Origin: Flavobacteriaceae bacterium
GTDB lineage: Bacteria > Bacteroidota > Bacteroidia > Flavobacteriales > Flavobacteriaceae
Length of the DNA: 49,352 nt
NCBI GenBank assembly: GCA_024643425.1
Contig: JAHEMY010000004.1
Coordinates: 1 to 49,352, forward strand
Reading direction: 5' to 3'
A program made the position numbers and the translations under genes. The notes below the pieces were generated by a model. The model saw nothing but the letters and a program-made list of their open reading frames with translations. It ran no database searches and had not been told where the DNA came from. Shown one piece after another: positions 33,452 through 43,653 of this stretch (position 1 is the first letter of the stretch; each line of letters begins with the position of its first letter).

Positions 33452-34390
33452 ATGCTAGACGTCAAAATAAAATCTTTCTCTTATTCAGAAAAGGAAGTCC
33501 TTCGCGATATATCCTTCAATCTTAAAAGAGGAGATCACTTAGCCGTCTTAGGGGAAAGTGGATGTGGAAAATCTACCTTGTTGCATGTGATTTATGGGCT
33601 CCTCGACCTAAACGAAGGTTCAATTTCTTGGGGGGAGAAGCCTTTACTCGGCCCTAATTTCAATTTGGTCCCTGGAGAAGATTTTATAAAATTAGTCGCT
33701 CAGGAATACAACGTAATGCCTTTCACCACGGTGGCAGAAAACATCGCTACCTATTTACCGCGATTGGATGCGGCCCAAGACACTATGCGCGTAAATGAAT
33801 TGCTCGAAGTAGTCGAATTAGAAGAATTTTCCAGCGTAAAAGTAAAAGACCTTAGTGGTGGTCAAAAACAGCGCGTCGCACTCGCTAAAGCACTTGCAAA
33901 GAAACCTGAACTGCTGTTACTTGATGAACCTTTCAGCAACATCGACACATTTCGGAAGAACAAACTCCGAAGAAGTCTTTTTGGGTATCTTAAAAAAAAC
34001 AATGTTTCCTGTATTACTGCGACCCACGATGCCGAAGAAGCTCTTGCATTCTCAGATCAAATAGTAATTTTAAAAGATGGTATGATTGAAGCTTATGGCG
34101 AACCCCAAGCAGTTTACCAAAACCCAAAAACATTCTACCAAGCCGGATTTTTTGGTGAATCTTCATTAATTCCTAAAGGCATCTTATCTGAAAAGGAACA
34201 AATAGTTTTTCCAAATCAACTTGTTTTATCTGCAAAAAAAACTCCTTTAAAGGTTCAAATAACCAAGAGTTATTTTAAAGGAAGTCATTATCTCATCATG
34301 GCAAAATTTGAAGAAATCGATGTTTTCTTTAATCATAGCGATTGTTTAGCTTCGGAAGCCACTTATTATTTAAGATTTTTGAAAAATTAA
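33452..34390 (+). CDS. Orphan ABC transporter ATP-binding protein
   Basis: A 312-residue cytoplasmic ATPase. Walker A GESGCGKST (residues 34-42), the signature LSGGQ (134-138), Walker B LLLLDEPF and the switch ATHDAEEA are all present, so it should hydrolyse ATP. The sequence resembles the importer-type (PotA/CysA-like) group, and the C-terminal 80 residues after GFFGESSLIPKG may form a small regulatory domain. No permease or binding protein gene is beside it, so the transported substrate is unknown. It has its own promoter. Confidence 0.88.
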   Translation: MLDVKIKSFSYSEKEVLRDISFNLKRGDHLAVLGESGCGKSTLLHVIYGLLDLNEGSISWGEKPLLGPNFNLVPGEDFIKLVAQEYNVMPFTTVAENIATYLPRLDAAQDTMRVNELLEVVELEEFSSVKVKDLSGGQKQRVALAKALAKKPELLLLDEPFSNIDTFRKNKLRRSLFGYLKKNNVSCITATHDAEEALAFSDQIVILKDGMIEAYGEPQAVYQNPKTFYQAGFFGESSLIPKGILSEKEQIVFPNQLVLSAKKTPLKVQITKSYFKGSHYLIMAKFEEIDVFFNHSDCLASEATYYLRFLKN

Positions 34391-34416
34391 AGCTAAATTT
34401 ATGCTTTTGGGAATCC

Positions 34417-37221
34417 ATGGTAATGCGACTTTACATTTTTTCTTTCCTTTTTTATATTCTTCCAATAATTTCAACCGGTCAAGAATTACCTCCCGTAATC
34501 AATTACTCTGCTGAAGTATACGGAGCGGGGAATCAAAATTGGATGATCACTCAGTCCAAAGAAAATTTTATTTATGTTGCTAACAATGCCGGTATTTTAG
34601 AGTTTAATGGCTCTAATTGGGCCTTATATCCAACTCCAAACGAAAGTATTATGAGGTCGGTTAATGCCATTGGAGATCGAATTTACAGTGGTTTTTATAT
34701 GGATTTTGGGTATTGGCAAAGAAATGACTTTGGAGTGTTGAAATATACTTCATTAAGTGATCTTCTTTCGATACAGCTTATAGAAGACGAGCAATTTTGG
34801 AATATTTTCCACTATCAAAAATGGGTGTTGTTTCAGTCGTTAAACCGAATAATAATCGTTAACCCTGAAACCCTTGAAGTCAATATTATTGAACCTGATG
34901 GCTTAATCACTAAGATGTTTCAATTAAATGGTGAGCTATTTTATCAAGTCTATGGAGAAGGTTTATACACCTTAAAAAATGGGGAAAATTTAATCCTTGA
35001 TGATTCTGAAATTGCTCGCACGGTTCGGTTCGTTGGAATTTGTAGTATCAACAATAACATAGCTTTCATAACTGAAAACCAAGGTGTTTTTCTACTAGAG
35101 AATCAAGAATTAATAGCATGGGAAGCAGCCGTCAATGATATTATTTCTAATACAACCATTTATAGTTCACTCCAAAAAATGAATGGGGATCTTTTATTAG
35201 GAACAATTTCTAATGGTGTAATACATATTGATACATCGGGCAATAGACTGTATGAAATTGATCAAACGAATGGTCTCCAAAACAATACTGTTCTCAGTCT
35301 TTTTGAAGATACGAACAACAACATTTGGATGGGCTTGGATAACGGCATTGACTGCATGAATATCTCATCTCCCATTAATATCTTATTTGAACAACAAGGC
35401 AGATTGGGAACGACCTACACTTCAGAGGTGTTTAAAGATCATATTTACTTGGGAACCAATCAAGGTCTTTTTTATCGTTTGATGAACTCAAATGAACCAT
35501 TTAAACTTATTCCAAATACCGAAGGGCAGGTATTGTCATTAAATATTATTGATGAATCCCTTTTTTGCGGACATAATTTGGGAACATTTATTATTGAGGA
35601 CAATCAAGCTATTAAAATTTCAGAGGTTCTTGGAACATGGGATATAAAAACGATTCCGGAGAGGCCAGATCTTCTGCTGCAAGGAAATTATGACGGTCTG
35701 TACCTTCTTTCCAAAATAAATGGAACATGGAGTTTTGATAAAAAAATCGTTGGTTTTGATTATTCCTCCAAACACTTTGAGCTGGCTTCCAATAAAAAGG
35801 TTTTAGTAAGTCATGAATATAAAGGAGTCTTTGAGATTAACTTATCTGATGATTATTCCCGAGTTATTGACTTTGAGAAAATCACTTCCCTGAACCGTGG
35901 AATACATGCAGGTTTACAAAAATTCGACAACAATATTTATTACACCAACTCCGAAGGTGTATTTAAATCGGAATTAAGTCCCATTGATTTTAAATTGGTC
36001 CCTGAATTAAGTGTTTTGCTTGAAAACAATGAGTATAGTTCAGGAACTATGATAAGTGACGACTATAATCGATTATGGTTTTTTACGAAAAGTAATCTAA
36101 TCGCCGTGTCTAAGGACAATATTGATGAATCCTATAAAATAGAAAAAATCTCACTTCCGAATTCATCCCGAAAACAACTGGATGGGTATGAAAATATTAC
36201 GTTTACCACCAAAAGCACTTTCATTTATGGAAATTCAAGTGGGTACCTTTTTATAGACCTAGAGAAATTTGAACCTAAGGTTTTTCATGTTCTTTTTAGT
36301 CGTATTACTGCTTCTCAAAATAATGGAACTATGAAAGTTTTACCACTCAAAGAAGGCGGTAATCTGGATTATAAAATGAAAAATTTCACTTTTGACTTTA
36401 GCGTGCCAGTTTATGACAAATATCTACTAGCATCCTATCAATATCGCATTCCACCTTTTCAGGACTCTTGGAGTCCTTGGACTCAAAATTCTTCTTATTC
36501 AGTAAAAAATCTAACACCCGGGGAATACACTTTTGAAGTAAGGGCGAAAATTAACGATGAGCTTTTAGAAGATGTTTTGAAATACAAATTTGTGATTCTA
36601 AGTCCTTGGTATCTTTCAAATGCAGCATATGTAATCTACTTCATCACTTTTGTTATTATTCTCTTCCTGATAGATAATGCCTATAGAAATTATTACAAGC
36701 AACAAAGGGACCGCCACTTAATTCAAAAGACCAAAGATTTAGAGTTAAGGGAATTAGCTACTCAAAAGGAAATTATAGAACTAAAAAATGAAAAGCTTAG
36801 TCATGAAATCGAAGCAAGAAATAGAGAGCTCGCTATTTCGACGATGAATATGATTAGCAAAACATCTACACTCAATTCTTTAAAAGAACAATTAATCGAC
36901 TTTAATGAAGACAACAAACTTAAACCTGTAATTGGTAATATTAATAAGATTATTAACAACAAAAAGGATTGGGAGTTTTTCGAAAAAGCATTTAATCATG
37001 CCGATAAAAAATTCTTCAAGAAATTAAAAGAAAGACATCCTGAACTAACCCCAAATGATTTGCGTTTATGTGTATATCTGAGGCTTAATTTAACTTCTAA
37101 AGAAATTGCCCCATTACTTAACATTTCCCATAGAAGTGTTGAAATTAAAAGATACCGACTTAGAAAAAAACTTGATTTAGAACGAGATACTAATCTAAAC
37201 GACTACTTCATCAACCTCTAG
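34417..37221 (+). CDS. One-piece transmembrane PUL regulator (propeller, Y_Y_Y, LuxR HTH)
   Basis: A 934-residue regulator. After a signal peptide (MVMRLYIFSFLFYILPIISTG) comes an extracytoplasmic sensor with beta-propeller repeats (to about 660), a Y_Y_Y triple-tyrosine domain (about 667-728, SWSPWTQNSSYSVKNLTPGE), one TM helix (about 738-757), a coiled coil (765-830) and a C-terminal LuxR-type helix-turn-helix (about 870-922, LTPNDLRLCVYL, SKEIAPLLNISHRSVEIKR). No histidine kinase or receiver domain is seen. It sits just upstream of susC and likely senses glycan in the periplasm and acts on the locus. ATG 34417 (or 34423) follows a TAAATTTA box at 34394-34401; an earlier in-frame ATG lies inside the ABC gene. 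Confidence 0.88.
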   Translation: MVMRLYIFSFLFYILPIISTGQELPPVINYSAEVYGAGNQNWMITQSKENFIYVANNAGILEFNGSNWALYPTPNESIMRSVNAIGDRIYSGFYMDFGYWQRNDFGVLKYTSLSDLLSIQLIEDEQFWNIFHYQKWVLFQSLNRIIIVNPETLEVNIIEPDGLITKMFQLNGELFYQVYGEGLYTLKNGENLILDDSEIARTVRFVGICSINNNIAFITENQGVFLLENQELIAWEAAVNDIISNTTIYSSLQKMNGDLLLGTISNGVIHIDTSGNRLYEIDQTNGLQNNTVLSLFEDTNNNIWMGLDNGIDCMNISSPINILFEQQGRLGTTYTSEVFKDHIYLGTNQGLFYRLMNSNEPFKLIPNTEGQVLSLNIIDESLFCGHNLGTFIIEDNQAIKISEVLGTWDIKTIPERPDLLLQGNYDGLYLLSKINGTWSFDKKIVGFDYSSKHFELASNKKVLVSHEYKGVFEINLSDDYSRVIDFEKITSLNRGIHAGLQKFDNNIYYTNSEGVFKSELSPIDFKLVPELSVLLENNEYSSGTMISDDYNRLWFFTKSNLIAVSKDNIDESYKIEKISLPNSSRKQLDGYENITFTTKSTFIYGNSSGYLFIDLEKFEPKVFHVLFSRITASQNNGTMKVLPLKEGGNLDYKMKNFTFDFSVPVYDKYLLASYQYRIPPFQDSWSPWTQNSSYSVKNLTPGEYTFEVRAKINDELLEDVLKYKFVILSPWYLSNAAYVIYFITFVIILFLIDNAYRNYYKQQRDRHLIQKTKDLELRELATQKEIIELKNEKLSHEIEARNRELAISTMNMISKTSTLNSLKEQLIDFNEDNKLKPVIGNINKIINNKKDWEFFEKAFNHADKKFFKKLKERHPELTPNDLRLCVYLRLNLTSKEIAPLLNISHRSVEIKRYRLRKKLDLERDTNLNDYFINL

Positions 37222-37468
37222 CCACCCCTACAATTTTCCCTTTTACTACAACATTACTACAACATTTCATTGTGAAAGGTTAAAAATCCATATAAAAATA
37301 TCAAATAAGCACATAAGTAATTTTTTAACAAACTCTTATGATTAGGGCTTTTACATTGATATATTCCTAATAGTTACGGTAAATTTTTGTGATGTATGTT
37401 TTTTGTAGGGTGCAATAATGATTTATTCGCAATTTCAATGGCTAAATTGGCCGTAAACATTTTTATCA

Positions 37469-40400
37469 ATGAAAAGAGTCTTATTCTTTACGTTATTATT
37501 AGTATTTATTTCTTCTTCGATCTCGGCTCAGACCTTTTCTGTGAAAGGACAAATTATTGACGGTTCAAGTAATTCGCCATTAATGGGTGCAACTGTTCTG
37601 CAAAAAGGCACTTTTAATGGAACAACCACAGATTTTGATGGTCAATTTTCTTTAGATGGTGTAAGCGCAGGGAATACATTAGTGATTTCTTACATCGGCT
37701 TCATCAATCAAGAAGTTGTAGTGACATCCGACAAAGACCTTTCCATAACACTCAAAGAAGATATTGCTTCTTTGGATGAAGTGATTGTGATTGGGTATGG
37801 TACTCAAAAGAAGAAAGAAATTACAGGTGCTGTGTCGGTAATATCGAGTGCGACGATTGAAGAGCTTAAACCTGTTCGTATTGAACAAGCGCTGCAAGGG
37901 CAAGTTGCAGGTGTACAAATTACAACGCAATCCGGATCTCCCGGAAGTCGTTCTGACATCCGCATACGAGGAATTTCAACAAATGGTGATAACCAACCGC
38001 TTATACTAGTGGATGGGAATGTGATTGAGGACTTAAGTGTTATTAACCCTGCAGATATTGAATCAATAAATGTTTTAAAGGACGCCACAGCCGGTATTTA
38101 TGGTGTGCGTGCTGCAAATGGAGTAATCCTTATTACTACGAAAACTGGGCGAAAACAAATGCCTTTGACCTTGGAATATGAAGCTTATGGTGGTTTTCAA
38201 GAAACAACACGTAAGCTGCCAACCTTAAATGCCACTGAATACGGTCTCCTTATCAATGAAGCATTCGTAGCGAACGGAGAATCTCCTGTTTATACGAATA
38301 CAGCTTCCTTAGGTGTGGGCACCGACTGGCAAGATGAAGTGTTTACGAAAGCACCAATTATAAATCAAAGTTTTACTTTAAAAGGGGGGACTAAAAAGTC
38401 TACCTATTCCGGAGGAGCCTCTTTAATAACACAAGATGGTATTGTTGGGGGTAGCAAGGCCAACTTTACGCGATATACGTCAAGAATAAATTTTAGCACC
38501 GAAGTATTAAAAAAATTAAAATTAAACACCAGCCTTCTCTATACAGGAACTACCCGAAGAACGCTTGCAGAAAACGGAATCGGTTCTGTGCTCTATAATG
38601 CATTAAATATGAACCCCGTTTTAGGCGTAAGTGGAAATAACATGGGATTTTCAAGGGCAGAAAATCTCCCGATCGAAGTTATTAATCCATTGGCCCAAAT
38701 TGCTACCACTTTTAATCGAACTAAAGTGGATAAAATAAGTGGCGTTTTTGGAGCAGAATATTCAATTCTAAAGAATTTAAGTGCACGGGCAAATTTTCAA
38801 TGGAATTATGCCGAAGTTAAAAACCGATTCTACTCACCGATAGCCGATTTTGGTGTAGAGGGTGTTGCCGATAAAGTATTTGATCGATTGGATGTGAACT
38901 CTTTGGTTGAAGAAGAGCAATTTTTTAGAGATTACACCTTCGATGCTTTTTTAACGTATACAAATACCTTTGGCGACGCACATAATGTGAATTTGCTGTT
39001 AGCTACTTCCGTTTTTAAAACTACCGGTGACTTTTACGGTCAAACAGGGATAAACCTGCCGGATAAGCCATTTGCAGAACTTGAACTTAGCGATGCAGAA
39101 ACCATTACGAACAACTATATCAATGTGAGTAATCGCGTTTTTGATTCTAGACTGCTTTCATACTTTACAAGATTACAATACGACTATAAGGGAAAATATT
39201 TGATGTCGGCCATGCTAAGAAGGGATGGTTCTACCAGTTTTGGACCTAATAATAAATTTGGCTATTTCCCATCCTTCTCGCTGGGATGGATCACTTCTGA
39301 AGAATCGTTCTTGTCCGACTCTAAATTTATCAACTTTTTAAAGCTTAGAGGTTCCTATGGAATAATTGGTAATGATCGAATTGGCGCCTTTCGATTTGAA
39401 TCGCTTCTTAGCGGTGAGGGAGTCTATGTATTCAACAACACTTTAAATTTTGGTACCGCTATTGGAGTTATATCCAATCCCGATATCAAATGGGAGGAGC
39501 AAGTAACCATGGATGTCGGAGCAGATATGCGCTTTTTAAACAATAGGTTGAGTGTCGAAATGGATTATTTCAATCGAGAAACCCGAGATCTATTACTTGT
39601 AGTACAAACTTCTGGAACAACCGGTTCAACCGCTCCAGGGTCAGGAAACCCTACTGCCAATGCAGGAACTGTTAGGAATAGAGGTTTTGAATTTTCGGTA
39701 GGTTTTAAACAAGAATTTTCAGAAGACTTTTCATTCGGAGTGAACTATAATGTTACAACGCTCGACAATGAGGTATTAAAGGTCAATAATGGAATTGGTT
39801 ATGAAGTGGGTGGTGCTTTTGGTATTGGCCAGGATCCTCCTGCTCGTATGGAAGAAGGTTTTCCTTTGGGATATTTCTATGGGTATAAAACACAGGGTAT
39901 TTTTCAAACCCAAGAAGAGGCGGATAATGCCCCATCACAAATTGCATTGGGTGCTCAAGCTAGAGCAGGTGATTTGCGTTTTGCCGATGTCAATGGCGAC
40001 GGTGTGATAACCACTGCCGACAAAACCTATATAGGAGACCCTATTCCGGAAGTGACCATGGGATTAAACCTTTCATTTGAGTATAAAAGTTTGGATTTTC
40101 AATCCTACTTCTTAGCGTCATTAGGAAATGAGATTGTGCGTAATTATGAAAGAAACGATCGATTTACAAACCGTACCACCTATTATTTAAATCGATGGAC
40201 GGGCCCAAATTCAACGAATGAATATCCTAGAGTAACCACAGGGGCTACCTCAAATCTCGTGTTTTCAGATTTTTATGTAGAAGATGGCTCTTTCTTGAGA
40301 GCACAAAACATGCAGTTGGGATATAGTTTGAGTCAGAAATCGTTGGACCGACTTGGAATCGACAAATTGCGGTTTTATTTTTCGGTAAGTAATGTATTTA

Positions 40401-40525
40401 CCTTGACAAAATATAGAGGGTATGATCCCACATCGTCTAGTGGCGCTCCGATTGGCAGCGGATTTGACCAAGGGTTCTATCCTACTCCCAGAACGTATTT
40501 ATTAGGTGTTAATTTCAAAATTTAA
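37469..40525 (+). CDS. SusC/RagA family TonB-dependent outer-membrane transporter
   Basis: A 1018-residue outer-membrane importer for oligosaccharides, driven by TonB. It has a signal peptide (ending ISAQ), a carboxypeptidase-D-like domain (VKGQIIDGSSNSPLMGATV, residues about 24-95), a plug with QALQGQVAGVQITTQSGSPG and DATAGIYGVRAANGVILITT, and a beta-barrel ending in the aromatic LLGVNFKI. It opens the locus and pairs with the SusD gene that follows. The 247-nt upstream gap is AT-rich and has no exact TAnnTTTG box; AATTTTTG near 37380 is the closest, so activation by the upstream regulator is plausible. Confidence 0.95.
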   Translation: MKRVLFFTLLLVFISSSISAQTFSVKGQIIDGSSNSPLMGATVLQKGTFNGTTTDFDGQFSLDGVSAGNTLVISYIGFINQEVVVTSDKDLSITLKEDIASLDEVIVIGYGTQKKKEITGAVSVISSATIEELKPVRIEQALQGQVAGVQITTQSGSPGSRSDIRIRGISTNGDNQPLILVDGNVIEDLSVINPADIESINVLKDATAGIYGVRAANGVILITTKTGRKQMPLTLEYEAYGGFQETTRKLPTLNATEYGLLINEAFVANGESPVYTNTASLGVGTDWQDEVFTKAPIINQSFTLKGGTKKSTYSGGASLITQDGIVGGSKANFTRYTSRINFSTEVLKKLKLNTSLLYTGTTRRTLAENGIGSVLYNALNMNPVLGVSGNNMGFSRAENLPIEVINPLAQIATTFNRTKVDKISGVFGAEYSILKNLSARANFQWNYAEVKNRFYSPIADFGVEGVADKVFDRLDVNSLVEEEQFFRDYTFDAFLTYTNTFGDAHNVNLLLATSVFKTTGDFYGQTGINLPDKPFAELELSDAETITNNYINVSNRVFDSRLLSYFTRLQYDYKGKYLMSAMLRRDGSTSFGPNNKFGYFPSFSLGWITSEESFLSDSKFINFLKLRGSYGIIGNDRIGAFRFESLLSGEGVYVFNNTLNFGTAIGVISNPDIKWEEQVTMDVGADMRFLNNRLSVEMDYFNRETRDLLLVVQTSGTTGSTAPGSGNPTANAGTVRNRGFEFSVGFKQEFSEDFSFGVNYNVTTLDNEVLKVNNGIGYEVGGAFGIGQDPPARMEEGFPLGYFYGYKTQGIFQTQEEADNAPSQIALGAQARAGDLRFADVNGDGVITTADKTYIGDPIPEVTMGLNLSFEYKSLDFQSYFLASLGNEIVRNYERNDRFTNRTTYYLNRWTGPNSTNEYPRVTTGATSNLVFSDFYVEDGSFLRAQNMQLGYSLSQKSLDRLGIDKLRFYFSVSNVFTLTKYRGYDPTSSSGAPIGSGFDQGFYPTPRTYLLGVNFKI

Positions 40526-40583
40526 ACCGATGAAAAAGTATACAATTTTGCAAATAACAGGTATTGCTAGACAAATAAAGAAC

Positions 40584-42071
40584 ATGACTCAAATAGATAA
40601 AGTAAAGAAATTAACCGTCTTATTTCCCATCATATTAATACTCTTCTATTCTTGTAGTGATGATTTTGTGAATGTCAATTCAGAAAACCAAAACTCAGAA
40701 ACTTATTTCAATACGGAAGAGGATTATCAAAATGCGCTCATAGGCGCCTACGATTTACTTCAATCGACCTACCTCAATGTTATGATGGGAGAAATTGCTT
40801 CTAGCAATACACTAGCTGGGGGTGAAAGTGCAACAGATGTCGTAGGGATACAACAAATAGATGACATGATCCATACCCCAACCAATGAACAACTAAGAAA
40901 TGTCTGGAGTTGGATGTACGCAGGAATAAATAGGGCTAACTATATCTTAGAATTTCAAAACAATATCGAATTTCCTAACAAGGCTAGTGTTTTGGCGCAA
41001 GCAAGATTTTTAAGAGCATACTATTATTTTGAGCTTGTTAAATGGTTTGGCGATGTGCCACTAGCGGTCGATCAAAGAATCTTGTTTGGTACCCAATTTG
41101 ATTTAGATCGAACTCCAACATCGGAAATCTACACCCAATTGGAATTAGATTTAATCTATGCAGCCGATAATCTTCCGTATATGCAACCGGAGACCGGTAG
41201 AGTAACTAAAGGTGCTGCACAGGCGTTATTGGGCAAAATATACCTCTATCAAGAAAAATATCCACAAGCTGCGAGCATTCTAAGCGAACTTATAAATAGT
41301 GGTCCTTATGATCTTGTTACCGACTATAGCACCCTATTCGAAAATGATAATGAAAATAACATAGAATCTGTTTTTGAAGTTCAATATTCTGATGAAGAAG
41401 GTGCGGGATTTGGATGTCTACAATGTAGTGAAGGAAATGTGGCTGTAGGGTTTAATGGCCCGAGAAATTTTAATGGTCCTCTATTCGAATCAGGTTTTAG
41501 TTTTAATGTCCCAACACAAGAAGTCTATGACCTCTTCGAAGAAAATGATGCTAGAAAGGATATTGCCATTTTGAATATTGAAAAGTTTGCTTTGGAAAAC
41601 CAAGATTATAATAATGGTTCCGGAGTGAGCTGGACAGAGGGATATGAACACACCGGGTTTTATAATAGAAAATATATTCCTCGACAAGGAGATTCTAATA
41701 TAGGGGACCAAAACTTAACAAACCCTAATAACTACAGGGCTATTCGTTTTGCAGATGTCTTATTAATGGCTGCTGAAGCACATCACTTTAATGGAAATGA
41801 CGGCCTTGCTTTGCAATACCTCAATAGAGTTCGACTGAGAGCCGGGTTAAATGAAATCTCAGTTGGCGGAAATGAGTTAACCAATGCTATCTATTTAGAG
41901 CGAAGGTTAGAACTGGTTGGAGAAGGACATCACTTTTTCGATTTAGTGCGAACTGGTCGAGCGGCAAATGAGATACAAGGATTTACAGCAGGTAAAAATG
42001 AATTATTCCCAATCCCTGAAATAGAAATACAACTTACAGGTAATCGTTGGGTGCAAAACCCAGGATATTAA
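40584..42071 (+). CDS. SusD/RagB family surface glycan-binding lipoprotein
   Basis: A 495-residue lipoprotein that covers the SusC pore and binds the glycan. The lipobox is ILFYSCSDD. The N-terminus NSENQNSETYFNTEEDYQNA, the LRAYYYFELVKWFGDVPL helix and the C-terminal YLERRLELVGEGHHFFDLVR and LFPIPEIEI segments are SusD hallmarks. The start at 40584 gives a 23-residue signal; an ATG at 40530, 4 nt after the SusC stop, would add an unusually long n-region but cannot be excluded. The gene is cotranscribed with susC. Confidence 0.94.
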   Translation: MTQIDKVKKLTVLFPIILILFYSCSDDFVNVNSENQNSETYFNTEEDYQNALIGAYDLLQSTYLNVMMGEIASSNTLAGGESATDVVGIQQIDDMIHTPTNEQLRNVWSWMYAGINRANYILEFQNNIEFPNKASVLAQARFLRAYYYFELVKWFGDVPLAVDQRILFGTQFDLDRTPTSEIYTQLELDLIYAADNLPYMQPETGRVTKGAAQALLGKIYLYQEKYPQAASILSELINSGPYDLVTDYSTLFENDNENNIESVFEVQYSDEEGAGFGCLQCSEGNVAVGFNGPRNFNGPLFESGFSFNVPTQEVYDLFEENDARKDIAILNIEKFALENQDYNNGSGVSWTEGYEHTGFYNRKYIPRQGDSNIGDQNLTNPNNYRAIRFADVLLMAAEAHHFNGNDGLALQYLNRVRLRAGLNEISVGGNELTNAIYLERRLELVGEGHHFFDLVRTGRAANEIQGFTAGKNELFPIPEIEIQLTGNRWVQNPGY

Positions 42072-42080
42072 AATTATAAA

Positions 42081-43649
42081 ATGATGAAATCAACAACGAT
42101 TATAAAAACATTTTCCTTATTACTAGCAATCTTATTATTCCAAGGATGCAATAAGGATGAAAACGATTTGGACTTTTTGAATGATGTGGCAATTCCTTCA
42201 AATCTTGACTTACTTATTCAATTATCTCAAGACAATACCGGGACCGTTACATTAACACCTAGTGGGACCTCCTCTTCACTATTTCTATTAGATTTCGGAG
42301 ATGGGACAGAGGTTGTAGAAGTACAAACCGGAAATAGTATACAGCACGTATACCCTGAAGGCGTTTACACTGCCACGCTCATAGCAAAAAATATTAATGG
42401 TGAATCTTCAGAGCCATTTGAAGCTCCTGTAATAGTGTCTTTCTTACCACCACAAAATTTAGCCATTAACGTTTCACCGGTTGCGGGAGACAACTTTTCA
42501 ATATCGTTGTCCGCACAGGCTGACCTAGCTGTTGGTTTTGAAGTGTATTTTGGAGATGCCCCTGACGAACTTCCCACACCCTTAATGATTGGAGAGAGTA
42601 TTGTGCATACCTATCCTGCAGTCGGAAGCTATGAAATTAGAGTAGTTGCTTTAAGCGGAGGTGTCGAAACTTCGGAACTCACTGAAATTGTTGTAATCGA
42701 AAACCCTATTCTATTACCGTTAACCTTTGAGTCCGAAACCTTGGAATTCAACTTTATAAACTTCGGTGGAGGTTTCAGTACAAGAATCGACAACCCCGAT
42801 CCTTCCGGCATCAATACTAGTTCAAAAGTAGTGGAATTTTATAAGGAAGCCGGTGCAGAAGTTTTTGCAGGCAGTGTTATAGAACTTGGAGAACCCATGG
42901 ATTTTACAGAATTTCAATCATTTAAGATGGATGTGTGGTCCCCTATTGCGGGTAGTACGATAAAATTAAAAATAGAAAATGCTACTGACCCCAATATTGC
43001 GGCAGAAATAGATGCTATCACAACAACCACCAATTCTTGGGAGACGCTTTACTTTAATTTTGGAAATGCCGATTTAACTCAGGAATATGCTAAAATTGTA
43101 GTGTTTTTTGATTTTGGAAATTCTGGAAATGATGACTATTTCTATTACGACAATATTGCGCTATCTATTGCTCCCGGTAATGAAATTGCCTTACCGTTAA
43201 CTTTCGAAAATCCCGACCAAAACTTTACGATCAATGGTTTCGAAGGGGCAGAGTCAAGTTTAGAGTCCAATCCAGACCCGTCTGGGATTAATACGAGTTC
43301 AGTTGTTGTTCAAAGCATCAAAACTGTGGGTGCTCTATTTTATGCCGGTACCGCAATTCCTATAGAAACTCCTATTGTATTTGACACAACCGAAAGCATT
43401 CGCATGAAAGTTTGGTCCCCCAAAGTAGGGATTCCAATTAGGCTCAAACTTGAAAATAGTGGTGGTCAATTTGTAGAATTAGATGTAAACACTACTGTTT
43501 CCAATCAATGGGAAGAACTGGTATGGAACTTTTCAGGAATGAATACTGCCCCAGAATTCACTACCGTGGTTGTTTTCTTTGAGTTTATAGTTGACTTACC
43601 AGGGGATGGTAGCACCTATTATTTTGACGATATCGATTATGCCAATTAA
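42081..43649 (+). CDS. PKD-containing surface lipoprotein with two glycan-binding-like modules
   Basis: A 522-residue lipoprotein (lipobox LLFQGCNKDE) in the SusE/F position, 9 nt after susD. Residues about 28-205 hold two PKD-like domains (LDFGDGTEVVEV and VYFGDAPDELPT cores). Two copies of an about 150-residue beta-rich module follow (about 210-362 and 370-522), each starting LPLTFE, carrying NPDPSGINTSS, then VWSP, a WE.L.FNF strand and a final D(D/N)I. The fold looks like a beta-jelly-roll binding module. I infer that it binds the target polysaccharide at the cell surface; no catalytic residues are seen. Confidence 0.85.
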   Translation: MMKSTTIIKTFSLLLAILLFQGCNKDENDLDFLNDVAIPSNLDLLIQLSQDNTGTVTLTPSGTSSSLFLLDFGDGTEVVEVQTGNSIQHVYPEGVYTATLIAKNINGESSEPFEAPVIVSFLPPQNLAINVSPVAGDNFSISLSAQADLAVGFEVYFGDAPDELPTPLMIGESIVHTYPAVGSYEIRVVALSGGVETSELTEIVVIENPILLPLTFESETLEFNFINFGGGFSTRIDNPDPSGINTSSKVVEFYKEAGAEVFAGSVIELGEPMDFTEFQSFKMDVWSPIAGSTIKLKIENATDPNIAAEIDAITTTTNSWETLYFNFGNADLTQEYAKIVVFFDFGNSGNDDYFYYDNIALSIAPGNEIALPLTFENPDQNFTINGFEGAESSLESNPDPSGINTSSVVVQSIKTVGALFYAGTAIPIETPIVFDTTESIRMKVWSPKVGIPIRLKLENSGGQFVELDVNTTVSNQWEELVWNFSGMNTAPEFTTVVVFFEFIVDLPGDGSTYYFDDIDYAN

Positions 43650-43653
43650 AAAA

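Noticed and set aside
37222-37468. Strong consensus promoter for susC
   Set aside because: No exact TAnnTTTG with a proper -33 element was found; AATTTTTG near 37380 is only a near match, so I did not annotate it.
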